Part shown: positions 28,401 through 35,636 of the stretch, one piece after another
Position numbering within the stretch: the stretch's first letter is position 1
Layout of the letters: each line of letters opens with the position of its first letter
From: Rhynchopus sp. YZ270_cl-10
Lineage: Eukaryota > Euglenozoa > Diplonemea > Diplonemida > Diplonemidae
Assembly: GCA_964035575.1 (NCBI GenBank)
Contig: OZ037883.1
Span: forward strand, 248,001-312,000
Direction: 5' to 3'
Length of the DNA: 64,000 bases
Made by a program: the position numbers and the translations under genes
Notes under the pieces: model-generated
The model's database searches: none
The model's input: only the letters and a program-made list of their open reading frames with translations
What the model was told of the DNA's origin: nothing

Positions 28401-29206
28401 GCAGATGTTCCTGGCGCCGAGGTGGGTGGTGCAGGTGTAAGTGGTGCAGGTGTCGGTGGTGCGTTCGTCGGTGGTGCAGGTGTCAGTGGTGACTTTGTAA
28501 GTGGTGCGTTCGTTGCTGGCACACCAGGGATAAGTGTAGGCGGTGAAGGTGTTTGCGGTGCAGGTGTTCGTGGTGAACGTGTCGGTGGTGAAGGGGTCGG
28601 TGGTGCCGCTGTCGGCGCAAAGCCACCCTGCAGCGGACACACACTGCACACTGCGACAGAGCGGATCTGCTGGCTCAACACTGTCTGGTTCGCTACTAAC
28701 GCAGCGTTGCGGGCCAACAGCTCGCGCACATGCGTCTCCAGCACCACCAGGCGCGTCTCGTTCACAGTCGGCTGCGGCTGCGGCTGTTTGGTGGCATTCG
28801 CCACAGCCGCTGCCTCCAACACCTGCACAGCCTTCTCGACCACTAGCAGGCGCGTCTCGTTGAACGACACAGATGGCGCAGGCGGTGGTGCTGCAAGCTG
28901 CCACCACCGCATCGAGTTGCTCCACTCAATCGTCCGCAGTGCAGGCAGGAAGCGCCCACCCAGCCCCAACGTGTGCAGGATGCCTGACTGCGTGTGCACC
29001 TGCTCTCCCAAGATGGCCGCAGTCCCGTACTTGGACGTGATCACGCACCCTGCAGACACAGACACCTGCATCGCGTCCTGCGTCGCATCGTCGTACCACG
29101 CACCGCCCAGCGCCACCAGGGATGAGCAGTTTGCATCCTGCACAGTCCTTTGCGGCTGTGCAGTGGCGACTGCGAGGTACACACACACAGATAAAACCAA
29201 TCTCAT
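25496..29206 (-). CDS. large secreted glycoprotein-like protein, copy B
   Basis: 1236 residues with the start at 29206, at the same signal-peptide Met as copy A. The architecture is identical: signal peptide, NETRL heptad segments with sequons, Pro/Thr linker, large Cys/aromatic region, paired GHTH motifs and Cys-rich C-terminus. I see three residue differences from copy A: Ser for Leu in the linker (APPTSAPGTS) and Ile plus Lys for Leu plus Ala in the KIRCWKGMVK stretch. The last two come from a tight cluster of base changes (27854-27870). Both copies are intact, so both are probably expressed. The family is unknown. Confidence 0.85.
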   Translation of the reverse strand: MRLVLSVCVYLAVATAQPQRTVQDANCSSLVALGGAWYDDATQDAMQVSVSAGCVITSKYGTAAILGEQVHTQSGILHTLGLGGRFLPALRTIEWSNSMRWWQLAAPPPAPSVSFNETRLLVVEKAVQVLEAAAVANATKQPQPQPTVNETRLVVLETHVRELLARNAALVANQTVLSQQIRSVAVCSVCPLQGGFAPTAAPPTPSPPTRSPRTPAPQTPSPPTLIPGVPATNAPLTKSPLTPAPPTNAPPTPAPLTPAPPTSAPGTSAPGTAPKDNTTAVLQQLQAQVAELNTTLRAVNATAGKDGYCTILPNVSHVYIPVTRYTMRRGLAGSVCTVMGSGTSPLNTKLDGGCVWSDNMAEKMYAHTGDTLSFNRAGLHFADVRELKSRAAFDECDMTGSTLVAGEADLTAAEIGGKHFSITLTKPGTRWFASGTGSVLTGVDSKIRCWKGMVKPYPGKDKLWGDGVKIEVVVLDPEKAVMAKCPLWDPLKFNVSGGAAVDSKSVERMKGTVGAIGRQLISLEARIAQRVRAEGHSGITVTRSFHQGTDSYHEASYADGAPGSMHNHANFKYTLGMGECGAVLNGVQFQTRHNDFSLDEPDHTQTLTQFISEWPPASRPIDLPGVPPSVTGKGTVAEQVAEMKAYFKAFNTQDKTLRADYDKYFKPNLCYLEGTWQEAQEGIAEPFASDRHHIAADDWKDLMQKVNFLANNGQKSFVENLPFLPTSFRGMQDGGKGGDVFEPRLGQWFYRISCRPINKPVPLSRFRVKNDLQLQFRDVPLTREQLAKTNRALYELHPTPEAKYNPKEPWPKSATSFEYIDELMQDIPGFDGPKGNLVDKSMGLTCMNGNGSKGTLNTAYYSRYYAHATADAMGRDHKKRGFNDYMFAAQTTHPKVSALEACNEFAPRQLVHADAQDNAASKTCQSLHDQASCIKKVWTKAQVSADSSGARCVWLPEGRCAYKKCWKQRWSYAIPLEIVYTTPLSNWNPYNIPFHDNNTPGAAQVRAGGRDGATAATALKGSTRQDYYRTPAEFFQDQKNVDPADTSGGSTFVENAAGEVHKTRASGHWIVFPDIPGVGSVRQRYPIMPIHEQGSSVWKEAKALEELVMGRHSKEVAAIIAETRTQEYGLLLTLHAGSGHTHTVSVPPEAVVALTAGKYPFARVLSTTDSGHTHLTAISYDAKRGAGKEYALDWCTTGSVADTDECLATAGCGKSVEGKDCCVKRCPDGHAGVSPS

Positions 29207-29569
29207 TGTTCGTGTCAATCTGAAGGTCAGTGTGTGTGTGTTGGGTTGAAAAAAAAGAAATGAAAATAGGCAGTTTCTTCTGCAATAGGGAGGTGAAGTG
29301 TGGCAGAAACAATGTGGGTGTGGGGCCGTCATGTGAAATGGGGAGAAAGGGTGTGAAAGCATACAGTGTTATTGTGGTACCCCCCCAGGACGACCCATTA
29401 AAAATGATTCAGATAATTTTTTTTTTTGAAAGATAGAGTTGCATATCAGCATTTCGTCTTGTTTTTATGGGGGAGGGGAGGAGAGGGGAGGGGTGTTCAG
29501 GTGTGTATGACACCATTTTGACATGTCACGATGACATGTAGATGACATCCCCAAAAGAAAAAGTTGGTT

Positions 29570-29601
29570 AAATGGTCACAGCCTCTCACACTTAGACATT
29601 T
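29570..29601 (-). repeat. CGAGAGG-family stem-loop member
   Basis: The outer stem AAATG/CATTT encloses a region containing GTGAGAGGC on the minus strand. About 370 bases upstream of secreted-protein copy B. Confidence 0.4.
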
Positions 29602-29707
29602 AAACAAAAACGGAGCGTTGGGTGTATTGGCGTTGGAACCCTCAGAGCCACAAATTCTTAATAAGAACACAGGCAATGTGGGATAATGTGTTTAGGGATG
29701 AGTCTTT

Positions 29708-29749
29708 GGAAAGCGCCATTAGCCTCATATGTGTGCTTAGTCGCTCTCC
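29708..29749 (-). repeat. CGAGAGG-family stem-loop member, long outer stem
   Basis: The outer stem GGAGAGCG/CGCTTTCC (8 pairs, one G-U) encloses ACTAAGC...GAGGCTAA. The outer stem is unrelated in sequence to GGTGA/TCATC of the other members but sits in the same place. Confidence 0.45.
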
Positions 29750-29817
29750 AAAAATCGTTCAAATCCTATAAAAAAAAATCGAGCATAAAAAATAATTCAA
29801 AAAACTGAGCATCAAAG

Positions 29818-29964
29818 CAGGGTGTAAGATAGGTATTTTTTCCCGCACCGTTTCCGGGGTTTTCTGGTTTTCAAACAATAAAAATAAAAATCGCGCGGGC
29901 CTTGTGCGAGATACCTTTAAAAACTAGAAACCGGACCCTATCTTATACCCTATCTTATACCCTG
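29818..29964. mobile_element. MITE-like element with CAGGGTRTAAGATAG ends
   Basis: 147 bp. The left end CAGGGTGTAAGATAG and the complement of the right end CAGGGTATAAGATAG match in 14 of 15 positions. The right end carries a second partial copy of the repeat just inside. The interior is AT-rich and non-coding. Confidence 0.65.
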
Positions 29965-30217
29965 ACAAAAGGACAAAATCAAAGTAAAATGCAAACGCCT
30001 CGTAGAAGCTGATCGAACAAACGGAGCGGGGGCACGGGGGAAAAAGAAAGATTGAAGATGACGCAAGCCACTCTTACTTCACATCACCTTAAAACAAAAA
30101 AAAAAAAAACACACAAACACACGACACAAAATATCACCCGGATTCTGAAAAAAAAAATGCAACCGAACGCATCAGTTACATTCTCTCTTTCCCTTTCTTT
30201 TTGCAGAGACGTAATGC

Positions 30218-31675
30218 TTAGTTCCAACCAATGGACCACCCAGATGTCCACAGCTTAGAGACGTAGCCAAGACCGTAGGCGGCCATCTCCAGTGTTTGCA
30301 CAGCCCCTGTTGTGGTTCTGTACATCAGGAGGTGGCCCGTAGTGCCGATGTAGAACCCGGTGATGTGTGTCCAGGTTTTCTGCCATGTGGAAGCCCACTT
30401 CTCCGTGACCCCGTAGCCCCCATAGTTGTAGTTGAAGATCTTCACCTTCCCCGAGTCTTGGTTGTACGCAAGGAGGTAAGAGTACTGTGCAGACGCACCC
30501 ACGTTGTAGTCCACAAAGTGTGTCCAGTTGAGCTCCCATGTTGAGACGTGCTTTTGTGTTGTTGTCACAGAGGAATAAGTGAAGTCCACCTTAAAGATCT
30601 TTGCCAACCCATTCCCCCCACAGTACAGCACCATGTACTGCGAGGTTCTGTGGAAGGGTTGGATCAGGGTGCGGCCACGGATCCAGGATTCGGTGTGGAG
30701 GTTGGTGGTGAAGACGGCTCCGGGGTTGACACGCTCCCAGGCGGCGGCTCCTGTGAAACTGCTGTAGACAAGCAGGTATGCGTAGCTGCCCGACGTGAAG
30801 GGAACGATGTGGGTCCACCCTGTGCCCCAGGTTCCGTCAGCCGCCTTGTAGTAAGTGCTACCATCGTCTGCGATGCGTGCGAAGTAGATACGCCCTGTAC
30901 GCTGCTTGTACAGCACAAAGTAGTGCTGCCCGCCCAAGGTAAAGGCCTCGATGTTTGTCCACTGCAGCGACCAGTTGCGTGTAAGCGTCGTGGTGTAGCC
31001 CTTGCCGTCTGCAGCGAGACGCACAATCTTCATCAACCCGGTGCTAGGAGAATAGATCAGGACGTATTTGGATCCACCTGAGTTCCACGTCGCAAACTTC
31101 TCGCCCGCGCAGTTTGCGCTCAAAATTTTTGTTGTCGCGTCGACGTCGCCTGAGTGGGTGTCCACCAGCACGCCGTTGTACATATGCCTCATGTTGACGT
31201 AGCTGTTTGTCAAGAAGTTCAGTCCGTGCTGGCCAGCGTGGATGTGTGGCCCAGAGCTCTTTCCTGTGGTCCCGGTGATGCCGATTGCCTCACCCTGCGC
31301 GACACGGTCGCCTTTGATGAACTCAGAAGAGACTTTCATATGCTCCATGTATGACTTCCATCCGTTCTCGTGGTCAATCCACATCCGGTTGGCCCCGTGG
31401 TGTGCAGACCCTGGGTCATCCACAGTCCATGCATTCTCTACCACACCCGCATAGGGCGAGCGAATGTAGTTCCCCTCGTCCTCAATCTTCTTCCCGTTCT
31501 TGCTGTCCCACTGGCTGATGTCCAGATTGTTGCTGTGCCCTTCGTACGTCGTGCTCCTCCACATAGCGGCGCAGCTGTACGGAGCCTGGAACAAAGGCCG
31601 TTGCGAGTACCACCCTACCAGCTCTGCGGCACCGACGCATTCAAAAGCAGCAAGCACTGCTATGGTGCGAAGCAT
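30218..31675 (-). CDS. secreted M23-type (LytM-like) metallopeptidase with WTH repeats
   Basis: 485 residues from the ATG at 31675, chosen because a signal peptide starts there (MLRTIAVLAAFECVGAAE); the 19 residues upstream look untranslated. Residues of about 30-190 match the M23 peptidase fold. A first metal-ligand region GHSNNLDIS is followed by SPYAGVVENAW, GWKSYMEHMKV, the turn GDRVAQGEAIGITGTTGKSSGP, and the HIHAG motif with the paired His. The rest, about 280 residues, consists of about six repeats of 45-50 residues with the pattern W...WTHI..F..G...YLL.Y...TG, which suggests a small beta-propeller or lectin-like domain. M23 enzymes cut peptidoglycan cross-bridges or glycine-rich peptides. 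In a eukaryote this suggests digestion of, or defence against, bacteria, and possible acquisition from bacteria. Confidence 0.8.
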   Translation of the reverse strand: MLRTIAVLAAFECVGAAELVGWYSQRPLFQAPYSCAAMWRSTTYEGHSNNLDISQWDSKNGKKIEDEGNYIRSPYAGVVENAWTVDDPGSAHHGANRMWIDHENGWKSYMEHMKVSSEFIKGDRVAQGEAIGITGTTGKSSGPHIHAGQHGLNFLTNSYVNMRHMYNGVLVDTHSGDVDATTKILSANCAGEKFATWNSGGSKYVLIYSPSTGLMKIVRLAADGKGYTTTLTRNWSLQWTNIEAFTLGGQHYFVLYKQRTGRIYFARIADDGSTYYKAADGTWGTGWTHIVPFTSGSYAYLLVYSSFTGAAAWERVNPGAVFTTNLHTESWIRGRTLIQPFHRTSQYMVLYCGGNGLAKIFKVDFTYSSVTTTQKHVSTWELNWTHFVDYNVGASAQYSYLLAYNQDSGKVKIFNYNYGGYGVTEKWASTWQKTWTHITGFYIGTTGHLLMYRTTTGAVQTLEMAAYGLGYVSKLWTSGWSIGWN

Positions 31676-32155
31676 GATGTCACAGTGGAATCTGGATACA
31701 AAAAAATGGAGTTGATAAGGGGCTGCTGACACCCAGCAGCAGCGGCTAGCGCAGAGGCAGTGGAGGAGCCTTTCATAAGGAAAACCTTCAGCCCTTCATC
31801 AGGGCAAAACAAAAAAAAAAAAAAAAAAACTGTAGAAAATAAGAGAGGGAAAGCAGAGGGGGGGGTTTTCACTCTCGCTCTTTTTGATTTTTTTTCTCTC
31901 TTTTTGCTTGATTTTCGCCAACGCGAACACAATCGTGGGAGTACCCGACAAAAATCGCCTCCACAAAACACCCTATCGATGAACCCTAAGCCTCTCGCTT
32001 AGTCACCTTCTAAAAAAGGCTAGATCAATTGCAGGAAGGAAATCCAATACAGTCCGATTTGGGGATTTTTTTTGGCCTTTTTAGACGCCAAACAATGAAT
32101 GACTGAATATCATTTATTTTTTCACCCCTCCTCACCCTCACGCCCCCTCCCCTTT
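31676..32155. other. spacer upstream of the M23 gene
   Basis: Has a long A run near 31810-31830 and the stem-loop at 31978. Otherwise nothing is recognised. Confidence 0.5.
31978..32007 (-). repeat. CGAGAGG stem-loop member
   Basis: GGTGA and CTAAGC pair with GCTTAG and TCATC around a shortened loop GAGAG. About 300 bases upstream of the M23-gene ATG. Confidence 0.6.
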
Positions 32156-33274
32156 TCACCTCACCTTCCGTGCAATCAACAGACGAGGATTGTATACCGT
32201 TGGATGGAGCGAGCCTTCAGTCTTTTCACAGTACTGTGCGTGGATGACGTGCTCATTCTTGACCACCTCGAAGCCACGCGAGGGGAGCAGCAAAATGATT
32301 TCCTCCCAGGTCAGTTTTGGGTATTCATCCCCCCGGTACAGCAGTGGTCCGTAGTTGACCCAGTAGGCACCTACTCCAAGCAGTTCAGAGAGGGTGGTGA
32401 GGGCACGGGTGATAGAACCTGGGATGGTGTCTAAGAAGAAGGATGTGACAACGACGTCGAAAAGCTTGTGTCTGCTCCCTCCGGTTTTGTAGAGAGATTC
32501 AAACGCACCTACCGTCAATTTAAAGGAATCAGACTTGATGTTTTCCTCTGATGGAAACGGCGTCGGAACGGTGACGCTTCTGAACAACGCTGACAGAGAG
32601 TCTTGGTTGTACCAAACCCCTGCGTGGGGGTTGATTGCAAAGGGAGAGGATACACGATTTAACATGAAAATCCCGAATTCAGCGAAAAGAGGTGACCCTT
32701 CATTTGCTTCTACCTCTGTGAAGTCACCGGAGGAGGCGAGGTCATAGCTTAGTCTGCACAGCGCGTCTCCCGGGGTTAAGACACGGAGACCCTCTCCGTT
32801 GCCGCGTTGTGGGGTGTACTGTCCGTTTGCCATAGCATCGTGGAGGTGTGATACAGCGGTTTTGACGCTGCTGAGGATGATGTCGTGGTGTGTTTCGCGG
32901 ACATTGTCGTTTTCTGAACCCCAATCGCGAACAAATTGGATGAGTAGGTCATGCATATTGCAGTATCCCATGGAGGGGTCGTTTCCGAGCGTGACGCGGT
33001 CCACCTCGACGACGTTCCTTCCCGCGTTTTCCTTGAGGAATAGTTGGTAGAAGTTGTTAACGTTTTTGAGTGTTTCGTCTGCGGCGTCGGTGCGCTGTGC
33101 GTAAGCAGGGCCCAACGCAGCGCGGTCTTCAGCAGACATCAAGTTAACACCACGCAGCTCGTTCATGAGGTTCCCGGAATAGCGTTCAACCTCACGTCGA
33201 AGAATGGCGGCCGCATCTTGGTCAACAATCTGCGAGGGCGAAAGGAATGCCGCAAGAAGTGCTCCCACCCCCAT
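32156..33274 (-). CDS. carnosine N-methyltransferase-like (N2227 family) protein
   Basis: 372 residues from the ATG at 33274, close to where the family's domain begins (ILRREVERYSG); an upstream exon cannot be excluded. Family landmarks are in order: the N-terminal helical part, a motif-I region RVLTPGDALCRLSYDLA, then EVEANEGSPLFAEFGIFMLNRV (family: GNEFS..ML..NF.LN), then FDVVVTSFFLDTIPGSITRAL, then YWVNYGPLLYR, the family signature, and the C-terminal LTWEEIILLLPSRGFEVV. The enzyme transfers a methyl group from S-adenosylmethionine, to carnosine in animals. Motif I is normally PGAGLGRL; here the two central glycines are replaced (PGDALCRL), so SAM binding may be altered or lost. A GAGAGG motif lies about 100 bases upstream. 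Confidence 0.75.
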   Translation of the reverse strand: MGVGALLAAFLSPSQIVDQDAAAILRREVERYSGNLMNELRGVNLMSAEDRAALGPAYAQRTDAADETLKNVNNFYQLFLKENAGRNVVEVDRVTLGNDPSMGYCNMHDLLIQFVRDWGSENDNVRETHHDIILSSVKTAVSHLHDAMANGQYTPQRGNGEGLRVLTPGDALCRLSYDLASSGDFTEVEANEGSPLFAEFGIFMLNRVSSPFAINPHAGVWYNQDSLSALFRSVTVPTPFPSEENIKSDSFKLTVGAFESLYKTGGSRHKLFDVVVTSFFLDTIPGSITRALTTLSELLGVGAYWVNYGPLLYRGDEYPKLTWEEIILLLPSRGFEVVKNEHVIHAQYCEKTEGSLHPTVYNPRLLIARKVR

Positions 33275-34000
33275 CACAGCGCAGAGAGTGCGTGAGATGT
33301 CGGATGTGTTTCCCTGTAGGGTGTTGTTTGAGGTGTGAAATGAAAGGGGAAAGAGAAAAAAAAAAAAAGTTAAAATACAGCCCTCTCGTGAACAGTACAA
33401 TGACCGGCTGTACCGGGGTTGGACGTTCATGCAGTCCTACATCCATTTCGTGGTTTACTTCTGACTCCCGCTTCCAAAAAAATTTTAGAAAGGGTATGGT
33501 AAGTCAACCTCGATCAGATGGGGTATGTTTGTCCGTTTAAAAATTGCAGGATCCTAAACCATTCAGAAGGGGAGGAAAGGTTAAAGAAGTGGGGGGGGGG
33601 TGATGGGGAGGGCTTTTCTATTCGAGACCTAAGGGCAAAGGAAAAAAGATTATTTCATGGAAAAAGAGAAACAAGAAGTTGAAAAGTGCAACAAAGACCC
33701 ACCAGACACAACCAGCTGCACTGTACTAAAATTATTTGGGGGGGAAAAGGAAAGTGCCGGAAAACGCGGGCAACGAGAGAAATAGATGAGATATGCCTCA
33801 TGCAAACTTCATCCGTGTAAAGTAGGGTTTTTGCAAAAAAGCTGTTTTGCAAAGGGAAAAAAAAAAACACACCCCCTTTTGAGAGACTGAGACTTTTAAA
33901 CCATGACATATCCAAAAATCGCTCGGGACTACAAAAGCCCCTTCCTTCCTTCCTTTCGCGACTTCGGAATATGAAAAAAACCCCCCCTTTTTCCCCCCCT
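33275..34000. other. spacer with dispersed repeat
   Basis: Contains the GAGAGG stem-loop variant and the ~90-bp repeat shared with 13063-13160. The rest (33480-34000) is homopolymer-rich with no gene seen. Confidence 0.5.
33369..33466 (-). repeat. dispersed ~90-bp repeat, copy 2, with GAGAGG stem-loop
   Basis: On the minus strand TACAGCC and GGCTGTA pair across a loop of about 23 bases that holds CACGAGAG. The rest matches 13063-13160, ending in the shared CAGTCCTACATCC...GGTTTAC stretch. It lies 95-190 bases upstream of the methyltransferase-like ATG. Confidence 0.5.
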
Positions 34001-35278
34001 TCACCGCTCTTCAGACGAGAGGAGCGGGAAGAAGTCGCTGAGTCGCTTGAGACGGTTGCTGTGCGGTGGAAGCTCCTGCCCTCCTGCTGACGGCGACACT
34101 GGGATCCTGGGTTCTGGGGAAAGCTCTTCGTGGGGTCGGACGGGCGCTTCGCCACCCCCACCACCACCACCACCGACCTTCGTCCCTTCGGGGCTTTCAA
34201 CCTGGCGGATGATGAGCATCTCGGATGAGACGACGATTACCTCTGGCTTCGCACCGAACGCGACGCGGAACTGTCCCCCGCCAAGAACCGCCATGACCAC
34301 AGCGGGATGCGCTTCCCCTGCGATCCTCAACGTGACAAAGTCGAACCTCTCGAACTCCTTTGGGGCAAGGAACGCTGGGGGCGGCACCTCAGAGGGGAGC
34401 GACATCGGTGTGCCTTGCTCCACCTTGCGTGGCGTGGTGGGGGTTGCGTGCGGGATGTAGTCATCGATAGCGACGTTCTCCACAGGGGGGAGCTCGCTGA
34501 GGGGCACCCTCCGCACTGCGTGTTCAATGCGCACGGGGTCATTTGTGTACGCTGTGTCCTTCGGGTTCTTCGTGACCCCGCTTCGGAGGGATTTGTGCAG
34601 TGCGTCTTCATAGATGTTGACGTGGCTTGATGTGATGCGAATGTTTTGTTTTGGAGGGTTGTCCTTCGGAAAGCGTTGGTTCTCAACCGTAAACCCATAT
34701 TCCTCTGCAGCGCCCCCATAGCGAAACCATTTGGTCATCTCCCTCAGAGTCATGCCAACTGCGTCACGTCTGGTTCCAGGAATCCCGATGTAATGTCCTG
34801 GGTCGTCGCGCGTTGAGAGGAGGTAGTGCGTTGCGTCTTGCGGCCTGGTCAGATCGGCACGCCCGCCTGCAAGCTTGAAGACGCTTTTCATGCAGGTGGC
34901 CCAGTGTTCGGGGCGGTGTTCGCGGGCATAGAATTTGCCGGTGATGAACAGTGCGCTGGTGTTGTCGAGACGTAGAGGGGCGAGGCGTGTGCCGTAAGGT
35001 GTTTCCTCGCACCACACACCCCGTAGGCATGAATGCTCCAGCCACTCCCGCCGCACAACCCATTTACCCAAGACCGCGCAGACAATGTCCTGGAAGGTGA
35101 ACTCATCCTCGTCCCACTGCACGCAGTGTGTCACAGTGTGCCACGTGCTCGCCACCTCAATAGGGTCCATCGAAACGCGTTTCCCCCGTTGGTGAAGAAC
35201 GCCACCAAGCGCCTCGACGCTGTGGCGAAAGGATTCTCTCTTCTCATCACCACAGCGGGAGAGTGCGATGACCCGCAT
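34001..35278 (-). CDS. BRCT-domain protein with C-terminal Tudor-like segment
   Basis: 425 residues, single exon. The first BRCT-like unit starts at residue 1 (VIALSRCGDEKRESFRHSVEALGG, then THCVQW) and ends with the signature GKWVVRREWLEHS about residue 80. A second, weaker unit covers residues ~105-190 (LFITGKFYAREHR, then VFKLAGGRAD, then ATHYLLS). The middle is basic and low in structure. Near residues 320-365 a Tudor-like strand pattern appears (FDFVTLRIAGEAHPAVVMAVL, then QFRVAFG, then EVIVVSSEML). A Gly-rich run and a disordered tail end the protein. BRCT pairs bind phosphopeptides and DNA ends, and Tudor folds bind methylated residues, so a chromatin or DNA-damage role is likely. No specific orthologue is recognised. 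Confidence 0.75.
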   Translation of the reverse strand: MRVIALSRCGDEKRESFRHSVEALGGVLHQRGKRVSMDPIEVASTWHTVTHCVQWDEDEFTFQDIVCAVLGKWVVRREWLEHSCLRGVWCEETPYGTRLAPLRLDNTSALFITGKFYAREHRPEHWATCMKSVFKLAGGRADLTRPQDATHYLLSTRDDPGHYIGIPGTRRDAVGMTLREMTKWFRYGGAAEEYGFTVENQRFPKDNPPKQNIRITSSHVNIYEDALHKSLRSGVTKNPKDTAYTNDPVRIEHAVRRVPLSELPPVENVAIDDYIPHATPTTPRKVEQGTPMSLPSEVPPPAFLAPKEFERFDFVTLRIAGEAHPAVVMAVLGGGQFRVAFGAKPEVIVVSSEMLIIRQVESPEGTKVGGGGGGGGEAPVRPHEELSPEPRIPVSPSAGGQELPPHSNRLKRLSDFFPLLSSEER

Positions 35279-35636
35279 TCGAAGCTCTTTTTGTTTTGTA
35301 AACCTGAGAGAGAGAGAGAGAGAGGGGATGCGTGACGCCTGAGGTGCATGTAGCAGGGCGAGGGAGAGGAGAGGAGGGGGCTTTTAGAAAAAAAATGAAG
35401 CAAAAACGTTTTTTTTGTTTTTTGTGTAAGTGTTGCCAAAATGGGTGTGCGGAGGGAGGAGGGGGTGGGGGGTGTACTCTCTATGCAGAAGTCATAGAGA
35501 AACATCTACTACATCTCTTCTTTAATAACGGGGTGGGTTAGTGTTGCTGCCCTCTCAAACCTGCACTGTCCAAATATCGCTGAACGTAAAGGACTCTTCA
35601 AGCGATACTCCCCTCTTCAGTAATTTACCAACGTGG
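35279..35636. other. spacer downstream of the kinase-LIM gene
   Basis: Contains a GA repeat near 35306-35325, a G-rich run, and a stem-loop-like site at 35540-35569 (TGC/GCA around a loop with TTTGAGAGG on the minus strand). Confidence 0.45.
35540..35569 (-). repeat. CGAGAGG-family stem-loop, weak member
   Basis: On the minus strand CAGTGC...GCAGCAACACT allows TGC/GCA and AGTG/CACT pairing around TTTGAGAGG. It begins about 70 bases beyond the stop of the kinase-LIM gene. Confidence 0.35.

Larger units (their letters stand above)
24620..29319. repeat. segmental duplication, block B
   Basis: About 4.7 kb copy of 5736-10403 in the same orientation, 18.9 kb away. It carries the second secreted-protein gene. 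Neither edge shows an obvious mobile-element end. Confidence 0.9.
29207..30217. other. spacer with two stem-loops and a fold-back element
   Basis: Between the M23 gene stop and secreted-protein copy B. Beyond the block-B end at 29319 it holds a G-rich run, ACATGTCA palindromes near 29520, stem-loops at 29570 and 29708, and the fold-back at 29818-29964. No gene is seen. Confidence 0.5.
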
